Positions 34,813 through 44,766 of a stretch of DNA of 64,000 nucleotides are shown here, in pieces. The stretch comes from Bin87 sp965220055 (lineage in GTDB: Bacteria > Chloroflexota > Dehalococcoidia > Lucifugimonadales > UBA3495), in the NCBI GenBank assembly GCA_965220055.1, contig CBDCPE010000002.1:331567-395566 (forward strand), written 5' to 3'. The translations under genes and the position numbers were made by a program. The notes beneath the pieces are model-generated. The model did no database searches. It saw only the letters and a list, made by a program, of their open reading frames with translations, and was not told the DNA's origin. Numbering within the stretch: position 1 is the first letter of the stretch; each line of letters opens with the position of its first letter.

Positions 34813-36370
34813 GATCGATCTCCGGTGGCATGGGCGAAGACGGAGCCGGGCCGGGCGAAACGGCCGGCTGGCATGGGTAGGGGTAGTTGTGGCAAGGCCT
34901 CTTCTTCCAGGGCCTGCACCAGGATCCTTTCCAGTCGGCATACGTCGACGAGGTCCACGGCGAGGGCTCTCTGGCAGGCAGCGTCGAGACGCTGTGGCGT
35001 GTAGCGCTCACCCAATCGCAAGAGCTTGTGTCCCTGGCGAATCTTGGACCACGGCAGGGTACCTTCGAAGAGACGCTCGGCGTACTCGGCCACCGCCGGT
35101 CCCTGCAGAGCAGCGCTGCGCTTGATGCGCTCGGGCGCTTTCATGGTGTAGGCGGTAAGCTCAGCTGGATAATCGTCAGGGTCGGTGGCGCGGCCGCCTT
35201 TGGGCTGACGCTGGTGGACTTTGACCAGCTTGCCTCGGTGGTAGAGGCGTACCAGTTTGCTGTCCAGCCTGACCTCCACCTTCTGACCCGGCGGACAGAC
35301 GGACGCTGGCACCGAATAGAGGGCGTACTGGCAGGCCACGTGATGGTCGGGATGCACCTTGGCGGTGCGCCAGTGGGTGATCTCATAAGGATCGCCGTCC
35401 CAGGGCAGCAGCGCGGCACGCTCCTCATCCCGAAAGACCACCAGAGGCTGCCGGCGGGTGGTGCCATGGATCCGCATCCCGGCCACCTCAAGACACCAGC
35501 GCTGGGCTTCGACTCTCAAGTGCGCCACGCCGCTGAAGTCGCCGCCCTTGAAGAAGCGCTCTCTGACGTAGGACACGGCCCGTTCCACCTTGGGCTTGTC
35601 CTTGGGATGGCGCGCACGGGCTGGATCGGCGACGAAACCGCGACGCTGAGAATATTCGAGAAATCCCCTGGTGAGGCTGGGATGTAAAGGGTCAGCCCCC
35701 GCCACCGCAGCGGGGAAATTGTCGATGACCAGGTAGCGGGGCACGCCGCCGAAGCAGGCCCACGCCGCCTCCAGTCCGGCGATTACATCCTCCAGCTTCT
35801 GGCTGTACATCGGCCGCACGAAACAGTGCCGCGAATAAGACAGCACGATGATCAGCGCCCATACCGCCTTGCGGCGTCCCGTTGTCGGATCGGTGATCAT
35901 GCCCAGCCGGCCGAAGTCCGCCTCGGCTACTTCACCAGGCTCGGTGTCGGCCACGCGCACCGTGCGGACGCTGCGCCGTCCCCAGTTCCGCTTCCGGATG
36001 AAACGCCGCAACGACGTGTACGACGCCGTACACCCCCGCGCTTCCAGCAACTCCTGGATGCGCGTCACCCGCAACCGGTCGCCGGTGAGCCACTGGTAGA
36101 TCTGGTCCGCCCACGGAGCCAGGTTGTCCTCAACGGGTGTCTCCACTTGGCGCGGCCCGGCCCGGCTGATCCCCGCCAAACGGCTCAACTGCTCCTCGTC
36201 GGGAGCCGGACCATCCCGCAACACTCCCACCACTGCCGCCGCCGACACATACTTGCGCACCGTCGCCCGCGACAACCCCGTCCCCTCGGCTATCTGCCGT
36301 TGGCTGCTTCCCGCCTGCCAGCGGCGTATCACTCCTGTATTTCCACTCTGAGCACCTCCTTGTACGCCAT
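34809..36370 (-). pseudogene. istA: IstA transposase, frameshifted close to the start
   Basis: DDE catalytic residues are all visible: Asp in EVAEADFGRLGM, Asp in YLVIDNFPAAV, Glu in KPKVERAVSYVRER. A helix-turn-helix (GSSQRQIAEGTGLSRATVRK) precedes the core. The family start MAYKEVLRVEIQE is encoded from ATG 36370 but hits a TGA at 36329-36331; the rest (VIRRWQAGSS onward) is in the next frame. Restoring one G in the gag run at about 36332 joins them. The downstream frame is intact for about 500 codons. Confidence 0.8.
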
Positions 36371-36726
36371 CGCTGCACCTCAAAACCGAAGTGCGGCAAT
36401 GGTCGCCCTTGTGGCGCCCACAGGTGGTCATAGACCTTGGCGAACTGGCCTATAGTTCGCGGCGATTTCGTCGTTTACTGGTACATAGTTCTTGGCGATC
36501 TACAGCCCTGCAGCGCGCTGACCGAACGGCCCTGCAAGAGTTGCTGGAAGAGAAGCTTTCCCGCAGGAGCTTGAACTTGGCCCAGCGCATCCGTTGGCTG
36601 GCGTCCGGAACCATCATGGCTCCAGGAACCTACCTCGAACCTCTGGAAAGATTGGTCAAGGGTAGAGACGATCGGATCAGGAAGATGGCGGCCTTTTTCG
36701 CTCCCGACGAAAGCCTCCCTTTCCTA

Positions 36727-37934
36727 GTACCGTTTCAATCTGATCTTGCAGGGTAGATATGTTGGAGCTTACGGCGAGCATCTTGGGTGGTAAACCGCCA
36801 GTCTATGGCTGATTTTGCTGCGTTGCGCTCGCGTTCGAGCGCCGCAACCTCTCGCCGCAGCTCCGGCTCATCGCTGATACGGCGGTTCAGACACCCTCTG
36901 CTGAAGACGCTCAACTCGATCTCAGCCATGTTCAGCCAGCTGCCGTGCGTGGGAGTGTAATGAAACTCGAGGCGTTGGGCGATGCGCCGAGCTTCGCCGG
37001 GCTCAAATGCTTCGTAGAGTGAGCCGAGCTTGTGGGTGTTGAGGTTGTCCAGTACCAGCCTGACCACCTCGGCATCGGGGTAGGCCTCGTCCACCAGCCA
37101 CCGCATCTGGTACGCGAAGTCCACCGCAGTGCGGCGCTCGGTCACCGCCACATGTCTCCATCCACCCTTCGGCTCGCAGATCATGAACAGGTTCCGTGTC
37201 CCGTTGCGCTGGTACTCGGTGTCATAGCGTGCCATCCGTCCGGGGGCAGCCGCCAGGGGCGGACGCACCTCCCCAGTCAATTGCCGGGAGGTCTCGTCGA
37301 AACACACTACCGGCCGCTCCGGATGGTACGCCTGTTGGTACAGGTCCAGCACGTCCTCCATCCGCGCCACGAACTCCCCGCTCACCTTGGGGATACACCA
37401 CTCCTTCTTCTGCCACGGCTTGAGTTCGTTTTTTTGAGCATCTGGCGCACCGTCTCCAGGGAGATGCTATCGGCAAACTCCAACTCCACCACCTGGTCGG
37501 CCAACAACTGGAGTGTCCAGTGCGTGTGCCCTTCGGGCGCGGCGCTGCACGCAATGGCGATCAGGTGCGCTTCCTGCCTCCCGTCCAGCTTGCGCTCCTG
37601 GCCCGGCCGCGGTCGGTCATTGATGGCGGCCTCAAGTCCTTCCTCCACGTACCGCTTCCGTGCTCTGGCGACCGTGGCCGCGTTGACCAACAGCACATCG
37701 GCTATCTCACGGTCCCTAACCCCCTGGTCAGCCTTGAGCAGCGACAGCGCACGCTTCACGGTGCGCACTGACGCCTTGCCTCGCTGGGACACCTCATTGA
37801 GACGGGAACGTTCGGCCTCGGTCAGTTCCACTTTATACTTGATGGCAGCCATGGCTGGGCACTCCCTCACAGAAAGATCATGCCCAAGTATGGCTGCTTT
37901 CTTATATTCTTACAAATCTACCTGGCAACGGTAC
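36727..37934 (-). mobile_element. IS630-family element, copy 1 (1208 bp)
   Basis: Inserted at CTAG with TA duplication (36725-36726 and 37935-37936). Ends begin gtaccgtt and finish aacggtac. The two encoded proteins are the same as those of copy 2 at 43539-44746, and the elements have the same length, implying recent transposition. It interrupts the PD-(D/E)XK gene. Confidence 0.92.
36735..37852 (-). CDS. IS630 transposase, two frames joined by slippage at A7 (copy 1)
   Basis: The first frame (37382-37852, MAAIKYKVELTEAERSRLNE) carries the helix-turn-helix half. The second (36735-37385) carries the DDE half: CFDETS, LVLDNLNTHK and GSWLNMAEIELSVF supply Asp, Asp and Glu. At the junction the coding strand has seven A in CTCAAAAAAACG; a -1 slip yields LKKNELKPWQKKEWCIP and enters frame 2 without loss. 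IS630 members are known to use such frameshifting. Both halves are intact, so this may be an active enzyme. Confidence 0.88.
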
Positions 37935-38860
37935 TAGTCGAGAGCCTGGACGCGCGAACCCTGCAGACCCTCATTAATCTGATGGGCCGGACGTTCGAAC
38001 CCATCGAGTCCGGTGGTTGGGTAACCGCCGAGATGCGCGCTGCGGAACAGGTCGACCGGTTGATACGGCAGTTGGCGTCCCTCACCAGCGGTGATGCGAC
38101 AATCGCGTTGGACGCGCTTGTCGACGACGAGGCGCTGTCCAAGTGGCGCTTTCTTCTAGAACGGGTCAGGGACCAGCAGCGAGTCATCCACCGGGATGCC
38201 TCATATCAACATCCGGATCTGGAACAGGTCCGCCAGACCCTCAGCAACAGCGCTCCGGCCAACGCCGGAGATCTGGCCGCTCTGCTGGTGGATCAACTGG
38301 ATGGTCTTGCCAACCGGATCCGCAGTAGTAACACCGATGATTGGCGGCAGTATTGGAATGAGGGAGTATACGGACGTCCGGAATCTCCCAAAATCGAGGA
38401 GCACTGCCGGGACGCCCTGCTCTCTGATCTGCGGAAAGAACTCCCCGCCGGAGTCATCGCCGAGCCGGAGGTTGAGTACGCCAACGGCAAGCGGGCTGAC
38501 GTCGGCGTTCTTTATGGTGGATTCAACGTGCCGGTGGAAATCAAGAGGGACCAGGACCCACGGCTGTGGAGTGCGTTGCGTGACCAGCTGATCGCGCAGT
38601 ACACCAACTATCCCGCGACTGGTGATCACGGCGTCTACCTCGTGTTCTGGTTCGGTGACGGCAAGATCCCGCCGCCGCCCCAGGGCCGTCGGCCCACCAG
38701 TCCCGTCGAGCTGCGGCAGCGGCTGGAGGAACAGCTGACCGAAATGGAGAAGCGTCGGATCGCTGTCCGCGTGATTGACGTGAGCCCCGGTGGCATAGGA
38801 CCTTTTTCGTGAACCCGTTGGTCCGGCCGGGCGAGATTGCATCTAACGCCACCGCTGGGA

Positions 38861-39058
38861 TTACTCCCGGGGCAGGGCCACCACCGGGCCGGCGCTGGCC
38901 CTGACCTCGGTGATGACGCAGGCGGCGACCGCGGCTTTGATGATGTGGTGGCGGCAGTAGTCCTGTCCGGCGATGCGGTACAGGCTCTTGACGTAGACGG
39001 TGTGGGGTGTGCGGACGGGCGGCGCCAGTTCGGCGGCGCAGGCAACGCAGCTGGGCAT
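38861..39058 (-). CDS. Small Cys-rich hypothetical protein
   Basis: 65 residues; GGAGGTGAGATC precedes ATG 39058. MPSCVACAAELAPPVRTPHT has a CxxC near the N-terminus, with DYCRHHIIKAAVAACV later, so a Cys/His metal site is conceivable. No family recognised. It converges with the PD-(D/E)XK remnant. Confidence 0.55.
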   Translation of the reverse strand: MPSCVACAAELAPPVRTPHTVYVKSLYRIAGQDYCRHHIIKAAVAACVITEVRASAGPVVALPRE

Positions 39059-39801
39059 GATCTCACCTCCGGGTGATTTGTGGCGTTACCGTAATTGTAG
39101 TGAAAGGTCCTCGAGATTCTTTATCCCTTTCCCCGGGCGGGTGTCGGGACGGCGCCGCGAGCGGGGATGAATTGCATTGGTATGCAATGGACTCCAATGC
39201 ATTGGATACCAATCCATTCCATGACGCCGTCCATTGCAATGGATAGGTATCGATACCATTGGACAGGAGGTCAACGTTGCCATGGACATAGGCCCCAGCA
39301 CTATGCCCCTACCCCTGATGCCTGAGGCGTAATGGGGCAAGGGAAGGGTGAAAAGTGAGCGAGAGGGAGCGAGAGAGAACGCAAATACGGACGATGTGTC
39401 TATATTAGCGCGTAATTAAATTCAGATGCAGATTCGATATAGAGTATGGGGAACGGAGGGGCTGACAGGGGTAGGTATTTTTTCGTCATGTTGATGACCC
39501 TCATTTCAGATGGCGCTCGGTCCATGATTTTCAAACCCAAAAACTCGGCTTTGGCGCGCTCTCAAGGACCCGAGGAGCCGGTGCTCGGCTCCGGTAAACT
39601 CGAAGGTTTTATACCTAAATTCAGCGGTTACATACCCCTGTCAGGAACGGAGGGGGGAAATGGCCTTTGCGATCCAAATGCGACCCGAGGTGACGTTGGA
39701 GACGGCCCGTAGGACTCGCGGGACTTCTGGACCAAGCGGGCGCGCAGCGCCGTCGCCAACGAGATGTGCGGGTCGATTGCGGTAGGGAGCGGGATCGTAC
39801 G
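39059..39801. other. Intergenic region with clustered palindromes, then unassigned DNA
   Basis: About 740 bp. 39171-39257 has the palindromes listed separately. 39340-39450 is purine-rich then A+T-rich. From 39440 to 39800 there are only short frames with no motif. It borders the decayed Tn3 resolvase, so part may be old transposon or plasmid DNA. Confidence 0.45.
39171..39257. repeat. Cluster of 12-bp palindromes
   Basis: Three perfect 12-bp palindromes, ccaatgcattgg (39194-39205), ccattgcaatgg (39231-39242) and ggtatcgatacc (39246-39257), plus an imperfect one attgcattggtatgcaat (39171-39188), lie within 90 bp. They could be operator sites for a dimeric regulator. They lie upstream of the small Cys-rich gene, which reads away from them. 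Confidence 0.6.
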
Positions 39802-40356
39802 CTAAGGGGAGTGGCGCCGGTTGAGTGTGCGATAGACGGTTGGTCTGGAGACGGAGCAGGGTTCGGCGAGATCGCTGATGGAATACTCGCCGGTGGCATG
39901 CATGCGGCAGAGTTCCCGCTGCTGTCGGTCGGACAGTTTGGGCTGCTTGCCGCGCATTTCCCCCGGGCGCGGGCGATGGCCATGCCCTCGCGGGTGCGCA
40001 TGGGGATGAGATCGGCTTCGAACTCGGCGAAGGTGGCGAGGATATTGAAGAACAGCTTTCCCATGGGATCGCCCGGGTCGTAGAGCGCCCGGCCGAGGGC
40101 CAGTTTCACGCCGCGTTCCCGCAGCAGGTCGGCGATGGCGCGCGCATCTGGGACGGACCTGGCCAGCGTGTCGCCGGCGCGCCCGGCGGCGACACGCTGG
40201 TCGAGGGCCGGGTCGGGCGCGGGTGGTGCCGGTGAGGCCGTGATCGGTGTAGATGCGATCCTCGACGACGCCGAGCTCCAGGAGCGCCTGGCGCTGGGCG
40301 GCCGGACCTTGCCGGTCGGTGGAACAGCGCGCGTATCTGATGAGCGTTGCCGTCAT
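39802..40356 (-). pseudogene. tnpR: Tn3-type serine resolvase with frameshifts
   Basis: From ATG 40356 the frame reads MTATLIRYARCSTDRQGPAA, with the catalytic Ser in ARCSTD, to YTDHGLTGTTRARPG. The middle lies in another frame (LDQRVAAGRAGDTLARSVPD, GKLFFNILATFAEFEADLI, MRTREGMAIARARGK). The end (RGKQPKLSDRQQRELCRMHA, VSRPTVYRTLNR) is back in the first frame and holds the DNA-binding helix-turn-helix. Two frameshifts and a small deletion inactivate it. It is divergent from the tnpA remnant, as in Tn3-family transposons. Confidence 0.82.
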
Positions 40357-40533
40357 GGGGGGGAAGTGTACGGATAGGGTCCCGCTTCCGCAATTGTTTT
40401 CGTACCATTCATATGAGACGCTCTTGGCTCCGGTTTGGTGGGGGTCGGGGCGACCGACTGCCCCGTCCGCTGGACGATCCCCTTACGGACAGCGCCGCGC
40501 CTGCCGGGATGAACGGATAACGGAGAGGTGGAA

Positions 40534-41391
40534 CATGCCGAGACGAAGCATCTGGAGCGCGCGCCAGCGCGCGGCCCGGTTTGACCTGCCCACGGACTCG
40601 ACCTGCCCACGGACGAAGCCGCCCGGCTGCGCCATTACACGCGGTCCGACGACGACATTGAGCAGATCCGGGTGCGGCGCATCCCCGAGCAATACGCCGA
40701 CTCCGGTGGTTTCACCGACCATGTCTTTGCCGTCACATCCCGGCTCGGCTATCGGTGCTCGGCTATCGGTTCATCCCGCGCATCCGGGACCTGCCGTCGA
40801 AACGGCTGCATGTCTCCGAGCCCAGACGCGTTCCGAAACCCCTGATCGGATTGACCGGCAACAAAATCCGGCAGGACGTGATCGTGCGGAACTGGCCGGA
40901 CATCCTGCGGGTTGCTGCCACCCTGGCCAGTGGCGCCCTTCCACCGAGCCAGCTGCTGCGCAAGTTCGCGGCCTATCCGCGCCAGCACGAGCTGGCCGTC
41001 ACTCTCCGCGAAATCGGACGGGTCGAACGAACGCTCTTCATCCGAACGCTCTGCATCGTCGACTGGCTGCTCGACGCCGATATGCAGCGCCGGGCCAACA
41101 CCGGCCTGAATAAGGGCGAGGCTCATCACGCGCTCAAGAACGCGCTCCGGATCGGACGCCAGGGCGAAATCCGCGACCGCTCGAGCGAGGGCCAGCGCTA
41201 CCGCATGGCCGGGCCTCAACCTGCTGGCCGCCATCGTCATTTACTGGAATACCGCCCATCTCGGCGCAGCGGTCAGACCGCGGAAACACGCCGGGCTGAC
41301 CGTCGAGCCCGAGCTCCTGGCCCACATCTCACCCCTTGGCTGGGCCCACATCCTGCTCATCGGCGAATACCGGTGGCCAAAGCGCCGATAG
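40534..41391 (+). pseudogene. tnpA: Tn3-family transposase, internally deleted
   Basis: The beginning (MPRRSIWSARQRAARFDLPT and, after a 17-bp duplication, HYTRSDDDIEQIRVRRIPE) is the Tn3 TnpA N-terminus. It joins directly to YADSGGFTDHVFAVTSRLGY and, after a 14-bp duplication, RFIPRIRDLPSKRLHV, the C-terminal catalytic part. About 600 codons are missing. The tail contains GLNKGEAHHALKNALRIGRQ and, after one more frameshift, LNLLAAIVIYWNTAHLGAAV, ending at the TAG at 41389-41391. The space between tnpR and tnpA (40357-40533) would hold the res site. Confidence 0.85.
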
Positions 41392-41409
41392 CGGCCTTAG
41401 CGTACGATT

Positions 41410-42129
41410 CTGCCCCTTACCGGAGTCGACCCCAAGAAGCGACTGCTCAAGGCAGACCCGGTGCGACGGGAAGCCTTCGTGGCGGAGTATGCCGTCCTGA
41501 GGGCGGAAGCGCGCCGGACTGGGGCCAAGATGTTCTTTGCCGACGAGGCCCACTTTCAGGCGGATGCTGACCTACGGGGCAAGTGGACACTGTAGGGGAA
41601 ACCGGCGTTGGTGGTCTCCACCAGCCCGCGCCGGGGCGAGAAGGCCAGCTACTACTCGGCGGTGTGCCTGGAAACCGGCGAGGTGGAGGTGATGGAACTG
41701 GAGGGCAACAGCAACTCCGCTACCTCAGCCGCCTTGCTGCGACAACTGCGGGCGCGACATGCCGAACCACTGACCGTGATCTGGGACAATTCCCCAGCCC
41801 ATCGCGGCGACGCGCTGCGGGCCTACTTGGCCACGCCCGAGTTGAACCTGCGCTTGGTGAACCTGCCCAGTTACAGCCCAGACTTCAACGCTGACGAGGC
41901 CATCTGGGGGTGGGCACGTCAGGAGGCGACCACCAACCTGTGCCTGACCACCCGTGCCGCGGTGCAGGAGAAGGTGGGCGACTTTTTCACCAACTTGACT
42001 AGCCGACGGGACGAAGTCAAACGGCGCTGCCGGACCGTACTGCAAGCACGAGCGGAAGAGATGATTGGCTGGGCCCCAGCCGATTTTACCGGCCCTGCAA
42101 ATGTAGATTTCACCTTGGCTTCGGTTTAG
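41410..42129 (+). pseudogene. IS630-type transposase (second subfamily), 5' truncated
   Basis: The frame starts without a start codon at PLTGVDPKKRLLKADPVRRE and includes FFADEAHFQ (first Asp). It meets a TAG after GKWTL, then continues GKPALVVSTSPRRGEKASYY, VIWDNSPAHRG (second Asp) and SYSPDFNADEAIWGWAR (Glu). The last codons overlap the terminal repeat tttcaccttggcttcggttt, ending at the TA at 42127-42128. It abuts the Tn3 remnant on the left. Confidence 0.8.
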
Positions 42130-42344
42130 CTCTCCGCTGCCGCCATATCTACGACTTCCGTGCCGCCGCCTCGGGTGCGGAGGCGCTGCCAGTAGTCGCG
42201 ACCGCGATCAACAGCCTGGTTGGCGGTGGTCTGCAACAACTCCTGCGCCTCCCGGCCGCTGCGGGGAGCCAGCAACATCCCCAGCCCGACGCCGACGCCG
42301 ATGCCGGCGGCCAGCACCATCAGATCACGTTGCGTTCGGTTCAT
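42126..42344 (-). CDS. YtxH-domain small membrane protein
   Basis: 72 residues from ATG 42344, with AGGAGGTACCAT before it, a very good ribosome binding site. MNRTQRDLMVLAAGIGVGVG then LGMLLAPRSGREAQELL is the YtxH pattern: one Gly-rich membrane helix followed by the APxSGxE motif and an amphipathic helix. YtxH proteins are linked to envelope or general stress in Firmicutes; role here unknown. The stop codon TAA is formed at the junction with the IS630-type end, so the native C-terminus may have been slightly different. Confidence 0.78.
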   Translation of the reverse strand: MNRTQRDLMVLAAGIGVGVGLGMLLAPRSGREAQELLQTTANQAVDRGRDYWQRLRTRGGGTEVVDMAAAES

Positions 42345-42604
42345 ATGGTACCTCCTGTAATTGTTGCTCCATGATTTGTTGTGCAACGAGCGCCCAATTG
42401 TACCCGAGTATTTTCGTGGGCAACGCCGCCGCAACGCTCATCCGTCGTCCTGTGGGAAGATGGGACTCCGCAGCTCCTAGCGGTTGGAGGCGGCACATCG
42501 CAGCCTGGTGCTGCGGCCATTCGGTGCAACGCGGGGCGGCTGCGGCGATTTGTGGAAGGCGCTGGAAACGAATCGCTGTGGGCTGCCCTCCGATCGTATT
42601 TCGC

Positions 42605-43318
42605 TCATTCGGGGTGGGTTTCAAAGCGGCCGATGAACTCGCCCTCCCGCGCCTCGCGAGGCAGGCGCGCGAGGGTCATGTTGTCCGGCAGAATGATCCC
42701 GCCGGACAACATCAGCTTGACAGCGTCCTCCACGGTGATGTCGGTCTCCAGAAGGTCGTCTTCATTGGCGAAGGCCATGTTCCCCAACGTCGGGTTGGGC
42801 GCGGTGGGTATGTACACGATGGCCAACGAATGGTCGCCGCTCTGCGAATAAGCACGGCCGGTCACGAATCCCATGGCCGCCATTCCTTCTCGGGGCCACT
42901 CCAGGAACACCACGCGGCTGAAATGAAAGTCGGAGGCCATCAACGTGGTCACCTGCTCAGTGGCTCCGAATATGGTCTTGATAACGGGGATATGACGGAG
43001 CACCGCGCTTTTCCACCCCATGATACGTCGCCCGACTGCGGTGGAAATCAGCAGCCCAACCAGATAGAAAATGACGATGATGGCGATCAGGCCGATACCG
43101 GGGAAATCCCAGGGACGGCCGGAGATGTAGGGCAGGGGCCGCACCAAGCTATCGACGTGGCCGACGATGAACGCGACCAGGAAGACCGTGACCAGCAGCG
43201 GCACCAATTGCATGAGCCCCGCCAGCGTTTTGCTCTGGAGGTGTCCCTCAATGCGTCCCGCCAGGTTTGGGGTTGGCCGTCGTGGTCGTGCGGCCGTGTC
43301 GCCTTTCTCGGTGTTCAC
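42605..43318 (-). CDS. DUF502-family membrane protein
   Basis: 237 residues from GTG 43318. Two membrane helices (LMQLVPLLVTVFLVAFIVGH and GIGLIAIIVIFYLVGLLIST) are followed by the family block HIPVIKTIFGATEQVTTLM. A soluble C-terminal domain (GFVTGRAYSQSGDHSLAIVY, IPTAPNPTLGNMAF) comes next. The P-x-P-N-P-T-x-G stretch is the DUF502 hallmark. Biochemical role unknown. Confidence 0.88.
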   Translation of the reverse strand: MNTEKGDTAARPRRPTPNLAGRIEGHLQSKTLAGLMQLVPLLVTVFLVAFIVGHVDSLVRPLPYISGRPWDFPGIGLIAIIVIFYLVGLLISTAVGRRIMGWKSAVLRHIPVIKTIFGATEQVTTLMASDFHFSRVVFLEWPREGMAAMGFVTGRAYSQSGDHSLAIVYIPTAPNPTLGNMAFANEDDLLETDITVEDAVKLMLSGGIILPDNMTLARLPREAREGEFIGRFETHPE

Positions 43319-43358
43319 AACATGCTCCCGCGACCCGCGGGGGTTCCGTTTGCCGAGG

Positions 43359-43526
43359 TCAAGTGTTATTGAAAAGGCCGAGCCTTTTCAATAACAGCGC
43401 CATGAAGCCGCCGCTCTCCAGGCTGAACATGGCGCTGGCCAATACCACGTCCCAACGCATCAGCCCCAGGCTGCCTTGCGTGTCCTGCTGGGTCAGGGTG
43501 GGGCTTGGTTGCAACCAGCGCAACAT
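43359..43526 (-). pseudogene. N-terminal remnant of an MFS-type transporter
   Basis: From ATG 43526 the reverse frame reads LGLMRWDVVLASAMFSLESG then GFMALL, resembling the start of the first helix of a class of MFS proteins. It ends after 55 codons, running through a perfect hairpin (43365-43395) into a stop. The remainder of the transporter is absent. Confidence 0.45.
43365..43395. repeat. Perfect 14-bp stem with 3-base loop
   Basis: gttattgaaaaggc, cga, gccttttcaataac. No T-tract on either strand. It sits between the MFS remnant and the DUF502 start and could be a bidirectional terminator or a deletion scar. Confidence 0.7.
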
Positions 43527-43538
43527 CGTAGGTTGCTA

Positions 43539-44746
43539 GTACCGTTTCAATCTGATCTTGCAGGGTAGATATGTTGGAGCTTACGGCGAGCATCTTGGGT
43601 GGTAAACCGCCAGTCTATGGCTGATTTTGCTGCGTTGCGCTCGCGTTCGAGCGCCGCAACCTCTCGCCGCAGCTCCGGCTCATCGCTGATACGGCGGTTC
43701 AGACACCCTCTGCTGAAGACGCTCAACTCGATCTCAGCCATGTTCAGCCAGCTGCCGTGCGTGGGAGTGTAATGAAACTCGAGGCGTTGGGCGATGCGCC
43801 GAGCTTCGCCGGGCTCAAATGCTTCGTAGAGTGAGCCGAGCTTGTGGGTGTTGAGGTTGTCCAGTACCAGCCTGACCACCTCGGCATCGGGGTAGGCCTC
43901 GTCCACCAGCCACCGCATCTGGTACGCGAAGTCCACCGCAGTGCGGCGCTCGGTCACCGCCACATGTCTCCATCCACCCTTCGGCTCGCAGATCATGAAC
44001 AGGTTCCGTGTCCCGTTGCGCTGGTACTCGGTGTCATAGCGTGCCATCCGTCCGGGGGCAGCCGCCAGGGGCGGACGCACCTCCCCAGTCAATTGCCGGG
44101 AGGTCTCGTCGAAACACACTACCGGCCGCTCCGGATGGTACGCCTGTTGGTACAGGTCCAGCACGTCCTCCATCCGCGCCACGAACTCCCCGCTCACCTT
44201 GGGGATACACCACTCCTTCTTCTGCCACGGCTTGAGTTCGTTTTTTTGAGCATCTGGCGCACCGTCTCCAGGGAGATGCTATCGGCAAACTCCAACTCCA
44301 CCACCTGGTCGGCCAACAACTGGAGTGTCCAGTGCGTGTGCCCTTCGGGCGCGGCGCTGCACGCAATGGCGATCAGGTGCGCTTCCTGCCTCCCGTCCAG
44401 CTTGCGCTCCTGGCCCGGCCGCGGTCGGTCATTGATGGCGGCCTCAAGTCCTTCCTCCACGTACCGCTTCCGTGCTCTGGCGACCGTGGCCGCGTTGACC
44501 AACAGCACATCGGCTATCTCACGGTCCCTAACCCCCTGGTCAGCCTTGAGCAGCGACAGCGCACGCTTCACGGTGCGCACTGACGCCTTGCCTCGCTGGG
44601 ACACCTCATTGAGACGGGAACGTTCGGCCTCGGTCAGTTCCACTTTATACTTGATGGCAGCCATGGCTGGGCACTCCCTCACAGAAAGATCATGCCCAAG
44701 TATGGCTGCTTTCTTATATTCTTACAAATCTACCTGGCAACGGTAC
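43539..44746 (-). mobile_element. IS630-family element, copy 2 (1208 bp)
   Basis: Same length, ends and encoded proteins as copy 1. Flanked by TA at 43537-43538 and 44747-44748 in a CTAG context. Only about 18 bp separate it from the next IS on the right. Confidence 0.92.
43547..44664 (-). CDS. IS630 transposase, two frames joined by slippage at A7 (copy 2)
   Basis: Both frames (43547-44197 and 44194-44664) give the same proteins as copy 1, including the A7 slip site near 44243-44249 and the DDE residues in CFDETS, LVLDNLNTHK and WLNMAEIEL. See copy 1 for interpretation. Confidence 0.88.
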
Positions 44747-44766
44747 TAGACTATCAGGCTCAAGTA

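Larger units (their letters stand above)
33974..36500 (-). mobile_element. IS21-family insertion sequence
   Basis: Ends gatcgccaaggactatgtac (33975-33994) and gtacatagttcttggcgatc (36481-36500) are inverted repeats with one mismatch. Related sub-terminal copies near the right end (catagaccttggcgaact, tatagttcgcggcgattt) are the multiple terminal repeats usual in IS21. It carries istA and istB overlapping by four bases. IstA has a probable one-base deletion near its start, so activity of this copy is doubtful. Confidence 0.88.
36501..38812 (+). pseudogene. C-terminal part of a large PD-(D/E)XK protein, split by IS630 and cut by IS21
   Basis: The left piece (36501-36726) reads TALQRADRTALQELLEEKLS and KMAAFFAPDESLPFL. 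The IS630 then interrupts at a CTAG, and the right piece resumes in frame as VESLDARTLQTLINLMGRTF at 37936. The C-terminus has RADVGVLYGGFNVPVEIKRD (Asp and E-x-K nuclease motif) then LWSALRDQLIAQYTNYPATG and GVYLVFWFG. This ending is known from large, often HEAT- or NTPase-like proteins in defence-rich regions. The N-terminus is lost beyond the IS21. A former defence gene is an inference. Confidence 0.7.

Noticed and set aside
39446..39712. 88-codon plus-strand frame
   Set aside because: No ribosome binding site, no motif, biased composition; probably non-coding.
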